Counted from the first letter of the stretch, positions 1 to 8,898 are shown. The stretch: 64,000 nt of DNA from Cupriavidus necator A5-1 (GCF_000744095.1 NZ_JQLI01000008.1:1922001-1986000); one strand, 5' to 3'. The notes: generated from the letters alone by a model not told the origin. Program-made: numbers and translations.

Positions 1-2900
1 CGCCGCTGCAGATCATGATCGACGGCCCGCTCGGCGGTGCCGCCTTCAACAACGAGTTCGGCCGCGCCAGCCTGGGTGGCTACTTCCGCGTCTACGAGCA
101 GAACGTGGGCGGCACCGTGCGCGGCTACCACAAGCCGATCATGATCGCGGGCGGCATCGGCAATATCGACGCCTCGCACACGCACAAGAACCCGCTGCCG
201 GCCGGCACGCTGCTGATCCAGCTCGGCGGCCCGGGCATGCGCATCGGCATGGGCGGCGGCGCCGCCAGCTCGATGGCGACCGGCACCAACACCGCCGACC
301 TGGACTTCGATTCGGTCCAGCGCGGCAACCCCGAGATGGAACGCCGCGCGCAGGAAGTGATCAACGCGTGCTGGCAGCTCGGCGACGCCAACCCGATCCT
401 ATCGATCCACGACGTCGGCGCCGGCGGCATCTCCAACGCCTTCCCGGAACTGGTGGACGGCGCCGACCGCGGCGCGCGCTTCGACCTGCGTCAGGTGCAC
501 CTGGAAGAGTCCGGCCTGTCGCCGGCCGAGATCTGGTGCAACGAGTCGCAGGAGCGGTACGTTCTGGCGATCGCGGCGGACAGCTTCCCGCAGTTCCAGG
601 CCATGTGCCAGCGCGAGCGCTCGCCGTTCGCGGTGGTCGGCATCGCCACCGAAGAAAAGCAGCTGCAGCTGGTCGACGCCAGCGTCGACGCGGCGCTCAA
701 GGAGCACTACGCCGTCAACATGCCGATGGACGTGCTGCTGGGCAAGCCGCCGCGCATGCACCGTGACGTCAAGCGCGTGGAGCAGGCACTGCCGGCCGTG
801 GACGTGACCGGCATCAGCCTGGAGCAGGCGGTGCGCGACGTGCTGCGCCACCCGACCGTGGCGAACAAGTCGTTCCTGATTTCGATTGGCGACCGTACCG
901 TCGGCGGCATGAACGCGCGCGACCAGATGGTCGGCCCGTGGCAGGTGCCGGTGGCCGACGTTGCCGTGACCACGCTCGACTACAAGGGCAACGCCGGTGA
1001 GGCGATGACCATGGGCGAACGCACGCCGCTGGCCGTGATCGATGCCCCGGCCTCCGGCCGCATGGCGATCGGCGAGGCGCTGACCAACCTGGCGGCGGCA
1101 CCGGTCAAGGACCTGGGCAAGGTCAAGCTGTCGGCCAACTGGATGGCCGCCTGCGGCGTGGAAGGTGAGGACGCCAAACTGTATGACACCGTGCACGCCG
1201 TCGGCATGGAGTTGTGCCCGGCGCTGGGCATCAGCATCCCGGTCGGCAAGGATTCGCTGTCGATGCGCACCAAGTGGCAGGACGACGGCGTCAACAAGGA
1301 AGTGGTCGCGCCGGTGTCGCTGATCATCTCGGCCTTTGCCGCGGTGGACGACGTCAACCGCACGCTGACGCCGCAACTGCGCACCGACGCCGGTGACACG
1401 GTGCTGATCGCCGTCGATTTGGGCCGTGGCAAGAACCGCATGGCCGGCAGCATCCTGGCGCAGGTCATGCAGCAGGTGGGCGACAGCGCCCCGGATGTCG
1501 ACAACGCCGAAGACCTGAAGAACTTCTTCAACGTGATCCAGCGCCTGAACCGCGAAGGCAAGGTGCTGGCCTACCACGACCGTTCCGACGGCGGCTTCCT
1601 GGCCACGCTGGCCGAGATGGCCTTTGCCGGCCACTGCGGCGTTTCGCTCAACGTCGACATGCTGGCGCTGGACCCGCAGCAGGAGCAGGACTACGGCGAC
1701 GCCAAGAACTGGGCGCAGCAGATCGCCGAGCGCCGCAACGACCAGACCCTGCGCGCGCTGTTCGCGGAAGAACTGGGCGCGGTGGTGCAAGTGCGCATGC
1801 AGGACCGCGACGCGGTCTTCGCGGTGCTGCGTGAGGCCGGCCTGTCGGCGTGCAGCCACGTGGTCGGCAAGCCCAATGCGACCGACCAGGTCGAGATCTA
1901 CCGCGACGCCAAGAAGGTATTCGGCGCTTCGCGCACCGACCTGCAGCGCAACTGGAGCGAAGTCAGCTGGCGCATCGCGCGCCTGCGCGACAACCCGGCC
2001 TGCGCCGACAGCGAATACGACCGCCTGCTCGACGCCGCCGACCCCGGCATCAGCCCGGTGCTGACGTTCGATCCGGCCGAGGATATCGCCGCGCCCTATG
2101 TTGGCCCCAGCGTCGCCACCGGCGCCCGTCCGCGGGTGGCGATCCTGCGCGAGCAGGGCGTCAACTCGCAGATCGAGATGGCGTACAGCATGGATCGCGC
2201 GGGCTTCGATACGCACGACGTGCATATGAGCGACCTGATCGCCGGCCGCGCCAACCTGGCTGACTTCAGCGGCTTTGTTGCCTGCGGCGGCTTCAGCTAC
2301 GGCGACGTGCTGGGTGCGGGCGAGGGCTGGGCCAAGACCATCCTGTTCAACGCGCAGATGGCCGAGCAGTTCGCGGCGTTCTTCAACCGCCAGGACACCT
2401 TTGCGCTGGGCGTGTGCAATGGCTGCCAGATGATGAGCAACCTGGCCCCGATCATCCCGGGCGCGGGTGCGTGGCCGCAGTTCACCCGCAACCAGTCGGA
2501 GCAGTACGAGGCGCGCTACGTCACCGTGGAAGTGCAGTCGTCGCCGTCGATCTTCTTCGCCGGCATGGAAGGCAGCCGCATCCCCATCGTGGTCGCGCAC
2601 GGCGAAGGGTTTGCCGACTTCTCGCAGCAGGGCAATATCGGCGAGGCCAAGGTCGCGCTGCGTTTCGTCGACAACTACGGCGCGGTTACGCAGGCCTATC
2701 CGCTCAACCCGAATGGTTCGCCGGAAGGTATCACCTCGGTGACGACCTTCGACGGCCGCTTCACCGTGCTGATGCCGCACCCGGAACGCGTGTTCCGTGC
2801 CGCGACCATGAGCTGGGCACCGGATGCGTGGAAGCAGGTTGCGGATGGTGGCAGCCCGTGGATGCGGATGTTCCGCAATGCGCGGAAGTGGGTGGGGTAA
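1..2900 (+). CDS. purL: Phosphoribosylformylglycinamidine synthase, C-terminal ~965 residues (5' end outside window)
   Basis: PurL performs the fourth step of purine synthesis, ATP-dependent conversion of FGAR plus glutamine to FGAM. The reading frame is already open at the left edge (PLQIMIDGPLGG), so only about the last 965 residues of a usual ~1,300-residue protein are present. Visible parts are the AIRS-like synthetase domains (GGGAASSMATG; SIHDVGAGGISN; HDRSDGGFLAT) and a class I glutamine amidotransferase domain at the C-terminus. In the latter, the nucleophile cysteine lies in FALGVCNGCQMM and the His/Glu pair in MPHPERV. The gene is intact to its TAA. A dispersed repeat and then a terminator follow it. 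Confidence 0.97.
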   Translation, partial: PLQIMIDGPLGGAAFNNEFGRASLGGYFRVYEQNVGGTVRGYHKPIMIAGGIGNIDASHTHKNPLPAGTLLIQLGGPGMRIGMGGGAASSMATGTNTADLDFDSVQRGNPEMERRAQEVINACWQLGDANPILSIHDVGAGGISNAFPELVDGADRGARFDLRQVHLEESGLSPAEIWCNESQERYVLAIAADSFPQFQAMCQRERSPFAVVGIATEEKQLQLVDASVDAALKEHYAVNMPMDVLLGKPPRMHRDVKRVEQALPAVDVTGISLEQAVRDVLRHPTVANKSFLISIGDRTVGGMNARDQMVGPWQVPVADVAVTTLDYKGNAGEAMTMGERTPLAVIDAPASGRMAIGEALTNLAAAPVKDLGKVKLSANWMAACGVEGEDAKLYDTVHAVGMELCPALGISIPVGKDSLSMRTKWQDDGVNKEVVAPVSLIISAFAAVDDVNRTLTPQLRTDAGDTVLIAVDLGRGKNRMAGSILAQVMQQVGDSAPDVDNAEDLKNFFNVIQRLNREGKVLAYHDRSDGGFLATLAEMAFAGHCGVSLNVDMLALDPQQEQDYGDAKNWAQQIAERRNDQTLRALFAEELGAVVQVRMQDRDAVFAVLREAGLSACSHVVGKPNATDQVEIYRDAKKVFGASRTDLQRNWSEVSWRIARLRDNPACADSEYDRLLDAADPGISPVLTFDPAEDIAAPYVGPSVATGARPRVAILREQGVNSQIEMAYSMDRAGFDTHDVHMSDLIAGRANLADFSGFVACGGFSYGDVLGAGEGWAKTILFNAQMAEQFAAFFNRQDTFALGVCNGCQMMSNLAPIIPGAGAWPQFTRNQSEQYEARYVTVEVQSSPSIFFAGMEGSRIPIVVAHGEGFADFSQQGNIGEAKVALRFVDNYGAVTQAYPLNPNGSPEGITSVTTFDGRFTVLMPHPERVFRAATMSWAPDAWKQVADGGSPWMRMFRNARKWVG

Positions 2901-2935
2901 GCAACAGCTGCTAAGCCCGCAGCTTGTCAAATTCC

Positions 2936-3067
2936 GCCGGTTTGCTCCCCTCTGCCGCTTGCGGGAGAGGGGCGGGGGAGAGGGCAGGCGGTGGCATACC
3001 GACACACGGCACTTCGTCGATACACCGGCCCTCTCCCCAACCCTCTCCCGCAACGGAAGAGGGAGTA
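2936..3067. repeat. Dispersed double-hairpin repeat, copy R1
   Basis: Two inverted GC-rich modules face each other across about 45 bases. The left module starts with CCGGTTTGCTCCCC and contains a CCGCTTGCGG hairpin flanked by C/T-rich and G/A-rich arms. The right module is an inverted, more degenerate copy (CCCTCTCCCGCAACGGAAGAGGG). The same design recurs near 15.9 kb and 22.1 kb, with a half copy at 40.1 kb, always between genes. It resembles REP/BIME or MITE-type repeats; no transposase is associated. Confidence 0.75.
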
Positions 3068-3112
3068 CCCAGTTGGTCCTTCATACCGCAGCAGAGCTTT
3101 GTCAGCACCCTG

Positions 3113-3146
3113 AGCCACCGGCAGCGCCGGTGGCTTTTTAGTTTTT
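3113..3146 (+). terminator. Rho-independent terminator downstream of purL
   Basis: A perfect 9-bp stem (GCCACCGGC / GCCGGTGGC, extended by an A-T pair) with a 3-nt AGC loop is followed directly by TTTTTAGTTTTT. The U-tract lies only on the plus strand. It ends transcription about 210 bases after purL and before the permease remnant. Confidence 0.9.
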
Positions 3147-3371
3147 CGACGATGCATGCCGCCAATGCCCTGATGGCGGCGGCCATTTCGCTTCGGATCT
3201 TGGAATCTTCCCCAGTTTCGGCCGTTTGCGCGCTGATATTCTCGCGCTGACTCACGATCGGATGCAGGGCTGTGCCGGCATATTCGCGCTCCAGGAACGC
3301 GCCGCGCATCGGCTGAATCCCCTTGCATCCCGCTCGCTCGAACAAGGAACGGTCGATTCGGAGGTCCAGTC

Positions 3372-4227
3372 ATGAATCAGAAGGCGCAGTCGTCCCCGGC
3401 ACCCGTCAGGCATGAAAGGGCTGGAGCGCCTGGCGGTGCCGGTGGCGCCCGTCATCATGCTGATCGCGGTGCTGGTCGGCATCGGCATGCTCGACGAGGG
3501 CGGCGGGCTGGGCAGCTTTATCGCGGCCTCCGCGCAAAAGAGCGGCCTGCCGTTATCCTCGGCCGTCACCATGCTGGTGGGGAACTGGATCGCGGGCGCC
3601 ATCATGGGTGTCGACCTGTTCCGCTTCAACCGGAGCGCACGTGCGGTCTGGCTGGGCTCGGCCGCCTGCTTCCTGTTGACCAACCCCTTGCTCAACATCG
3701 TCGGCTATATCGGCACCGTCACCGTCGGCGAATACAACTATGTGTCGTGGATGCTGGAGAAGAGCTTCCTGCTGGCACTGGCGGGCGCGGTGACCTGGAC
3801 CTTGTCGCTATGGACCACCAACGATGCCGAGCTCTATTGCAATGCGCTCTACACGGGTCCGGTGCTGCAGTCCCGCGGATTCGCGGTCAGCAAGAAGAAG
3901 CTCGTCCTTGTTGCCGGCCTTGTTGGCACCGTGCTCGGGTCGCTGGGCTTCTACCAGATGTTCTTTTCGCAGTTCATCAACTACCTCGGCATCATGGCGC
4001 CACCGCTGGCCGGCCCGCTGCTGGCGGACTTCTACATCAAGCAGAAGGGCTGCTATGAAGTTCGCGAACTGAACGCCCAGCCCGCATTCAACTGGGCGGG
4101 CGTTGCCTCGGCGCTGCTCGGCATGATGCTGGGACTTGCCCTTGAGCTGAACCAGTGGCTGGTCGCCTGGCCCAACGGCCTGGTGGCGCTGTTGGCCACC
4201 GTGCTGCTGTACTTGCTGTTGCACTAG
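3372..4227 (+). pseudogene. Cytosine/purine permease (NCS1, CodB-like) with N-terminal internal deletion
   Basis: A good ribosome site (GGAGGT at 3360-3365) precedes ATG 3372, which reads MNQKAQSSPAPVR. The frame then stops matching the family. A second frame from 3412 gives about 271 residues aligned by eye with the C-terminal two thirds of CodB-type permeases: the VDLFRFNRSAR region, LSLWTTNDAELY, and GPLLADFYI. Family members are about 420 residues, so roughly 130 residues, including the first transmembrane helices, are missing. The simplest reading is a deletion that joined the original leader out of frame to the middle of the gene. The distal part is still long and hydrophobic. A truncated protein from 3412 cannot be excluded but would be unlikely to transport. 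Confidence 0.75.
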
Positions 4228-4230
4228 GCG

Positions 4231-4362
4231 ATGTTCACCGCCGGTGCCATCGACAGTGCCATCACGGTATTCGAGAAGATGCTGGACGCCCTGGTCAGGC
4301 TGGTCGTCGACAGCGTCAGTCAGCTCGACGAGGCGGGGTGGCGTTACGATCGCCGCCAGTGA
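4231..4362 (+). CDS. Very small ORF after the permease remnant, 43 aa, unrecognised
   Basis: In the same frame as the permease remnant and three bases after its stop, an ATG opens a 43-residue frame (MFTAGAIDSAITVFEKMLDA...). It has no clear ribosome site and no family I recognise. It may be the decayed tail of a neighbouring gene rather than a gene. Confidence 0.15.
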   Translation: MFTAGAIDSAITVFEKMLDALVRLVVDSVSQLDEAGWRYDRRQ

Positions 4363-4368
4363 ATCGAT

Positions 4369-4668
4369 TCAGCCCGGAATCGGCGGCAGCAAGCGCGAAC
4401 TCCACGATGCATACGCATAAGTCAGCATCCGCCCTGCTTCAAAACCGGGGGACGGCCTGATCTCGCCGCGAGCTTCCTTGTACGCCACGACGGCGTGCAG
4501 GATCTTCTCGGGTGCGTAGCGGTCACGCAGGGGGAGGTGGGGATGGAGCCGGCGCCAGCCAGGGGCGGCGCCGTCCAGGGACGCCCAGGCCAGTGCGCAA
4601 TAGCACATGCCCCGGGACGAAAGATGCCACAGTTGCCAGTATCCGGCGATCGTCTCCACGCGCTGCAT
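4369..4668 (-). CDS. Hypothetical protein, 99 aa
   Basis: A 99-residue frame lies just downstream of the parvulin gene on the same strand. It is rich in Trp, Tyr and Cys near the start (GYWQLWHLSSRGMCYCALAWASL) and has no domain I recognise. A GAAGG precedes the ATG with no spacing, which is poor for initiation. It is the only candidate gene between 4363 and 4709. It could be a spurious frame in otherwise empty sequence. Confidence 0.3.
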   Translation of the reverse strand: MQRVETIAGYWQLWHLSSRGMCYCALAWASLDGAAPGWRRLHPHLPLRDRYAPEKILHAVVAYKEARGEIRPSPGFEAGRMLTYAYASWSSRLLPPIPG

Positions 4669-4709
4669 CCTTCAATATTGCAGACCGGCGGGGGGCGACC
4701 GGTCCGTGC

Positions 4710-5504
4710 TTACTGAATCTTGGCCTTATCCTTCAGCGACTTCATCATGGTCTGGAATTGCTCGCGCTGCCAGTTCTGGTCGCCCATCAGCATCTGGGTC
4801 AGTTGCGGCTTGACCTCTTCGAACGACGGGATCTTGGCTTCGCGCACGTCCACCAGCTCGATGATGTGCCAGCCGAACTGGGTCTTGACCGGCGTCTCGG
4901 TCATCTGGCCCTTCTTCAGGCCGGTCATGGCCGCCGAGAACTCCGGCACGTAGCTGCTGCTGTTGGCCCAGTCCAGGTCGCCGCCGTTGGCCGCCGAGCC
5001 CGGGTCCTTGGACGCGGCCTTGGCCTGGTCATCGAACTTGGCGCCGCCCTTGATCTTGGCGATGATGGCCTTGGCGTCGGCTTCCTTCTCCACCAGGATA
5101 TGGCGGGCGTGGTATTCCTTGCCGTTGCCGAACTGCGACTTGATCTTGTCGTACTGCTTGCGCAGCTCGGCGTCGCTGGCGCCGTGGGTCTTCACGTAGT
5201 CTTCGAACACCGCGCCGGCCAGCACGTTCAGGCGGGCCTGTTCCAGTTGCTCCTGCACGTCGTCGCGCTGGGTCAGGCCGCGCTTGTTGGCTTCTTGCAC
5301 AAGCAGTTCGCGGTCGATCAGCATGTTGCGGGCCCGCGAGCGCAGCTCCGGATTGTCGGGCTGGCCGGTGCCGGCGATCAACTTGTCCAGCTTAGCCGAC
5401 GAAATGGCCTTGCCATTCACGACGGCGGCATTCTGGGCGATGGCCGGCAGGCTGCCGGCAGCAAGCACAGCCGCCAGGCTGAACGAGAGGACGGTGGTCT
5501 TCAT
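4710..5504 (-). CDS. Periplasmic parvulin-type peptidyl-prolyl isomerase
   Basis: A 264-residue protein with an N-terminal signal peptide (residues ~1-23, ending near ALA/GSLPAIAQ) is followed by a SurA/PrsA-like chaperone segment. A parvulin rotamase domain covers about residues 130-225; its core includes YHARHILV, GGDLDW and FGWHIIELVDVRE. It should act in the periplasm on folding of exported or outer-membrane proteins. It lies 4 bases downstream of bolA and is probably co-transcribed with bolA and yciB. Length and layout match the PpiC/PrsA-like family; the exact subtype is not certain. Confidence 0.92.
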   Translation of the reverse strand: MKTTVLSFSLAAVLAAGSLPAIAQNAAVVNGKAISSAKLDKLIAGTGQPDNPELRSRARNMLIDRELLVQEANKRGLTQRDDVQEQLEQARLNVLAGAVFEDYVKTHGASDAELRKQYDKIKSQFGNGKEYHARHILVEKEADAKAIIAKIKGGAKFDDQAKAASKDPGSAANGGDLDWANSSSYVPEFSAAMTGLKKGQMTETPVKTQFGWHIIELVDVREAKIPSFEEVKPQLTQMLMGDQNWQREQFQTMMKSLKDKAKIQ

Positions 5505-5508
5505 GGAA

Positions 5509-5823
5509 TCAGGTCTGAGAGTTGCTGGAAGATGCGCGTGATTGAGCGCGCGATTGGTACTCTTGGTCGGTGAACGCAGTCACGGCCAGTGCGTGGATCT
5601 GCGCGGGGAACAGACCGCGCAGCGCATCATACACCATGCGGTGTCGCGCAACCCGGTTGTGACCTGCAAAGCGCTCGCTGACGATTGTCACGTCGTAATG
5701 TCCGCCGCCGGATGCGGCGCCGGCGTGTCCGGCGTGCAGGGCACTGTCATCGCGCACGGTGAGGTGGCTGGGGGCGAGCGCATCACGCAGCATCGCCTCG
5801 ATGGTGGCGGGATCGGCTGCCAT
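5509..5823 (-). CDS. bolA: BolA family protein
   Basis: A 104-residue BolA/IbaG-fold protein. The family signature is clear in FAGHNRVARHRMVYDALRGL followed by IHALAVTAFTDQEY; the invariant histidine binds a [2Fe-2S] cluster when paired with a monothiol glutaredoxin. The frame stays open further upstream, but only the ATG at 5823 gives a normal BolA N-terminus (MAADPATIEAMLRDAL) and clears yciB. A C-terminal Ser/Gln-rich tail of about 12 residues is extra. BolA proteins act in iron-sulfur handling and stress morphology. Confidence 0.93.
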   Translation of the reverse strand: MAADPATIEAMLRDALAPSHLTVRDDSALHAGHAGAASGGGHYDVTIVSERFAGHNRVARHRMVYDALRGLFPAQIHALAVTAFTDQEYQSRAQSRASSSNSQT

Positions 5824-5861
5824 CAATAGTTCCTTCGATTTCGGTATTGGGGGACAGGACC

Positions 5862-6401
5862 TCAGTCCTTGCTGTTTTCGGGCATGTGACGCGACAGCCA
5901 GACGCTTTGCGCGACGATAAACACCAGCATCAGCCCCATGCTGCCGAACAGCTTGAAATTGACCCAGACGTCGGTCGAGAACTCGTACGCCACATACAGG
6001 TTGAGCACGCCCATGGCGGCAAAGAAGCCCGCCCAGGCGGCATTCAGCCGCGCCCAGACCGAATCGGGCAGGGTCACCTGCTTTTCCATCATGGCGCGGA
6101 TCAGGTTCTTGCGCCAGCCGATCACCGAACCCATCAGGGCCGCGGCGAACATCCAGTACAGCACAGTCGGCTTCCACTTGATGAAGGTCTCGTTGTGCAG
6201 CACCAGCGTGGCGCCGCCGAAGACGGCGATGATCAGCAGGCTGACCCACTGCATCGGCTCCACCTTGCGGTGGCGGAACCAGACCCAGCCGATCTGCACC
6301 ACCGTCGCAGCGATGGCCACGGCGGTGGCGGTGTAGATGTCTGCCAGCTTGAAGGCAACAAAAAACAGGATGACCGGGAACAGGTCGAACAGGAATTTCA
6401 T
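5862..6401 (-). CDS. yciB: Inner-membrane septation protein A family (YciB)
   Basis: A 179-residue membrane protein with five to six hydrophobic segments. It has the typical start MKFLFDLFPVILFFVAFK and the motifs VLHNETFIKWKPTVLYWMFA and WVNFKLFGSMGLMLVFIVAQ. YciB proteins affect envelope maintenance and septation in enterics; the biochemical role is unclear. The gene order yciB-bolA-parvulin on one strand is common in beta-proteobacteria. Spacing to bolA is 38 bases. Confidence 0.95.
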   Translation of the reverse strand: MKFLFDLFPVILFFVAFKLADIYTATAVAIAATVVQIGWVWFRHRKVEPMQWVSLLIIAVFGGATLVLHNETFIKWKPTVLYWMFAAALMGSVIGWRKNLIRAMMEKQVTLPDSVWARLNAAWAGFFAAMGVLNLYVAYEFSTDVWVNFKLFGSMGLMLVFIVAQSVWLSRHMPENSKD

Positions 6402-6416
6402 GCGGTACCAGGTTAT

Positions 6417-6881
6417 TCAGCGCTGCGGATCGCGCTGGGGATCGTTGCCGCTGCCGGCGCCATGGGCATCATCCGCCTCACGCTGCGCCGGGTCGCGATC
6501 GTCGAATTTTAGCGCAGCCGAGTTGATGCAATAGCGCAGGCCGGTCGGCGCGGGGCCATCCTCGAACACGTGGCCCAGGTGGCTGCCGCATTCCTTGCAC
6601 CGTACTTCGATCCGGACCATGCCGTGGCTGTGGTCGGTATGCTCGGCAATGACCTCGCCGTTGATCGGACGGAAATAGCTGGGCCAGCCGCAGCCGGCAT
6701 CGAACTTGGTGGCGGACTCGAACAGCGCCGTGCCGCAGCCGACGCACTTGTAGATGCCGCGGTCCCAGTGGTCCCAGTAGCGGCCGGTGAAGGGGCGCTC
6801 GGTGGCCGCCTCGCGAGTGACGCGGTACTCGATGTCGGAGAGTTGTTCACGCCACTCGGCGTCGGTCTTGGTGGTGGTCAT
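6417..6881 (-). CDS. msrB: Peptide-methionine (R)-S-oxide reductase
   Basis: A 154-residue MsrB. It reduces methionine-R-sulfoxide in proteins with thioredoxin as partner. Two CxxC pairs that bind zinc are visible (CVGC and CKEC), as are the CGWPSYF region and the catalytic cysteine in RYCINSAAL. No signal peptide is seen, so it is cytoplasmic. It sits 15 bases upstream of yciB and 76 bases downstream of selO, all on the minus strand, which suggests joint expression with other redox functions. Confidence 0.96.
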   Translation of the reverse strand: MTTTKTDAEWREQLSDIEYRVTREAATERPFTGRYWDHWDRGIYKCVGCGTALFESATKFDAGCGWPSYFRPINGEVIAEHTDHSHGMVRIEVRCKECGSHLGHVFEDGPAPTGLRYCINSAALKFDDRDPAQREADDAHGAGSGNDPQRDPQR

Positions 6882-6957
6882 GGTCGGGTCTTCCTCGGAT
6901 TTTTACGTGCTTTGCGCGAACCTTACACCGGCTGGCGCTTGCGTGCAGGCGCGGGGA

Positions 6958-8529
6958 TCACGATGAGCAGCTGACTTCCAGCCCCGACGCCCAGTCCGGC
7001 GGCAGCGCTGCGTAATGTTCCGCTTCAGGCTGTTCGTCGAACGGGCGCGACAGCACGGCCAGCAGGCGGTCGACTTCGCTGAAGTCCTTCTCGCGGGCGC
7101 GCCGGATCGCGGTCTCGGCCAAGTGGTTGCGCAGCACGTATTTGGGGTTGACTGCCAGCATTTCCAGTTCGCGGGCGGCGTCGTGCGATTGCTCGGCGCG
7201 CAGGCGTGCGCGGTAGTCGGCCACCCACGTGTCGAAGGCGGCGCGATCCAGGAACAGGTCGCGCACCGGCGCGTCGCGCGAGGCATCGGTCGACGAGATG
7301 CCGCACAGCTTGCGCCAGAACAGCGTGTAGTCCACGCGTTGCGCATGCAGCAGCTGGAACAGGGCAGTCAGCAGCGGCTCATCAGCTTTGTCATCGCCGC
7401 CGGCGGGCGGGCGCAGCCCCAGCTTGGCGCGGTAGTGGCGGAAGAAGGCGGCGGCGTAGCGGTCGCGGAACGGGTCGAGGGCGGCGCGCGCGGCTTCCAC
7501 CGCGGCTTCGCGCGCGCCTTCCTTGTCGGATTCTTCGGGCGGAAGCCACAGCGGCAGCAGCGCCTGCGCCAGGCAATGCAGGTTCCAGAACGCTACCTGC
7601 GGCTGCTGGCTGTAGGCGTAGCGGCCCTGCGTGTCGGAGTGGTTGCAGATATGGTTGGCGTCGAACGCGTCGAGGAAGCCGAACGGGCCGTAGTCGATGG
7701 TCAGGCCCAGGATCGACATATTGTCGGTGTTCATCACGCCATGGCAGAAGCCCACCGCTTGCCAGTGCGCGATCAGGTCGGCGGTGCGCAGCGAGACCTC
7801 GCGCAGCAACGCCTGGTAGGGCTGGGCATCCTCGCGACAGGCCGGCATGAAGTTGTCGATGACAAAGTCCGCGAGCTGGCGCAGCGCGGCCACGTCATCG
7901 TGCGCGGCGAAATGCTCGAAGTGCCCGAAGCGGATAAAGGTCGGCGACAGCCGTGTCACCACCGCGGAGGTCTCGATGGTTTCGCGGCGCACCGGCGCGT
8001 CCGAGCCGACGATGGATAACGCACGCGTGGTCGGCACGCCCAACGCGGCCATCGCCTCCGAGCACAGGTACTCACGGATCGAAGAGCGCAGCACCGCGCG
8101 GCCATCGGCCATGCGCGAGTACGGCGTCAGCCCGGCGCCCTTGACCTGGATCTCCCACGGGCCGGTACCGGTCTCGGCCTGCGCCAGCCGGATCGCGCGG
8201 CCGTCGCCGAGCTGGCCGGCCCAGACGCCGAACTGGTGGCCGGAATAGACCGTGGCGATGGGGTCGGCCCACTCCGGCACCTGGTTGCCGACAAAGGTCT
8301 CGACAAATCCCTGCTCATTGCCGATGCCCGCATCCCAGCCGAGCAATGCAGCCGCCGCCGGTGCCACGCTGACCAGGTAGGGCGCGGGCAGAGGCGTGGG
8401 GGGCAGCCGCGTGAAGAATTTCTCGCCGATGGCAGCAAAGCCAGGCGAGGTACTGAAGGGGATGGACAGCGGAACGGACGCCGTGGCGCGCGAGGATTGT
8501 GAAGCGAAGGACTGGGGCGTGTCTGGCAT
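6958..8529 (-). CDS. selO: Protein adenylyltransferase SelO (YdiU/UPF0061)
   Basis: A 523-residue SelO-family pseudokinase, which transfers AMP to Ser/Thr/Tyr of redox proteins. Family motifs include VYSGHQFGVWAGQLGDGRA near residue 95, SSIREYLCSEAMAALGVPTTRAL, and the metal-binding stretch HGVMNTDNMSILGLTIDYGPFGFLD. The C-terminus ends in Cys-Ser-Ser (LEVSCSS), the position where many SelO proteins carry selenocysteine; here it is plain cysteine. The gene is first in a minus-strand run with msrB, yciB, bolA and the parvulin. The ATG at 8529 is the last one before the conserved block; the ~25 residues before it vary in the family. Confidence 0.95.
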   Translation of the reverse strand: MPDTPQSFASQSSRATASVPLSIPFSTSPGFAAIGEKFFTRLPPTPLPAPYLVSVAPAAAALLGWDAGIGNEQGFVETFVGNQVPEWADPIATVYSGHQFGVWAGQLGDGRAIRLAQAETGTGPWEIQVKGAGLTPYSRMADGRAVLRSSIREYLCSEAMAALGVPTTRALSIVGSDAPVRRETIETSAVVTRLSPTFIRFGHFEHFAAHDDVAALRQLADFVIDNFMPACREDAQPYQALLREVSLRTADLIAHWQAVGFCHGVMNTDNMSILGLTIDYGPFGFLDAFDANHICNHSDTQGRYAYSQQPQVAFWNLHCLAQALLPLWLPPEESDKEGAREAAVEAARAALDPFRDRYAAAFFRHYRAKLGLRPPAGGDDKADEPLLTALFQLLHAQRVDYTLFWRKLCGISSTDASRDAPVRDLFLDRAAFDTWVADYRARLRAEQSHDAARELEMLAVNPKYVLRNHLAETAIRRAREKDFSEVDRLLAVLSRPFDEQPEAEHYAALPPDWASGLEVSCSS

Positions 8530-8662
8530 CGCGTAGGGCGCTTGGGCGCAAGGGGGCGGTGTGCATCTCCTGACCCGGAAGCGGTGCTGCAGGCCGCTTG
8601 CAGGGCAGTGCAGCGCCGCATGCCTGAGGGCACGGAAATGCGATTGTGGCTAGGGAAAACGA

Positions 8663-8681
8663 CATGTTGAGGTGCAACATG
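8663..8681. promoter_or_regulatory. Inverted repeat CATGTTG-N5-CAACATG, possible operator
   Basis: A perfect 7-bp inverted repeat with a 5-nt spacer. It lies about 135 bases upstream of selO and 256 bases upstream of the acyl-CoA synthetase. The size fits a dimeric repressor site; the regulator is unknown. Confidence 0.35.
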
Positions 8682-8845
8682 CCACGCAGTATTGTACGTC
8701 CTCAATGGTTCTCGACTGACGAGACCGCCACGCACCGCACGGTTATTTCCCCTCCTTTAGTGCGCACATAAATCCGGTGCATGGACATTCGCAGAATTGC
8801 GGCCCCGATGACCACGACAGTACGGCAGTGCACAACAGAATCACG

Positions 8846-8874
8846 TTGACGCTGATTCGATGCATGGGAACAAT
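8846..8874 (+). promoter_or_regulatory. Candidate sigma70 promoter for the acyl-CoA synthetase operon
   Basis: TTGACG (8846-8851), 17 bases, then AACAAT (8869-8874). The spacing is ideal and 5/6 and 4/6 positions match consensus. The predicted start near 8881 is directly before the operator-like site at 8887-8898. Confidence 0.45.
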
Positions 8875-8886
8875 CGCCAAAAAATA

Positions 8887-8898
8887 GTACGGTTGTTC
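8887..8898. promoter_or_regulatory. TetR-type operator-like site, copy A (FadP-like motif)
   Basis: GTACGGTTGTTC matches GAACGGTCGTTC (the reverse of GAACGACCGTTC) at 10 of 12 positions. Including flanks, its minus strand reads AAAACGAACAACCGTACTAT, close to the copies at 17889 and 36797. It lies 38 bases before the ATG and just downstream of the candidate promoter, a position suited to a repressor. Confidence 0.5.

Noticed and set aside
399..3053. 884-codon open frame on the minus strand opposite purL
   Set aside because: Arginine/histidine-rich shadow of a GC-rich gene; purL on the other strand has clear domains through the same bases.
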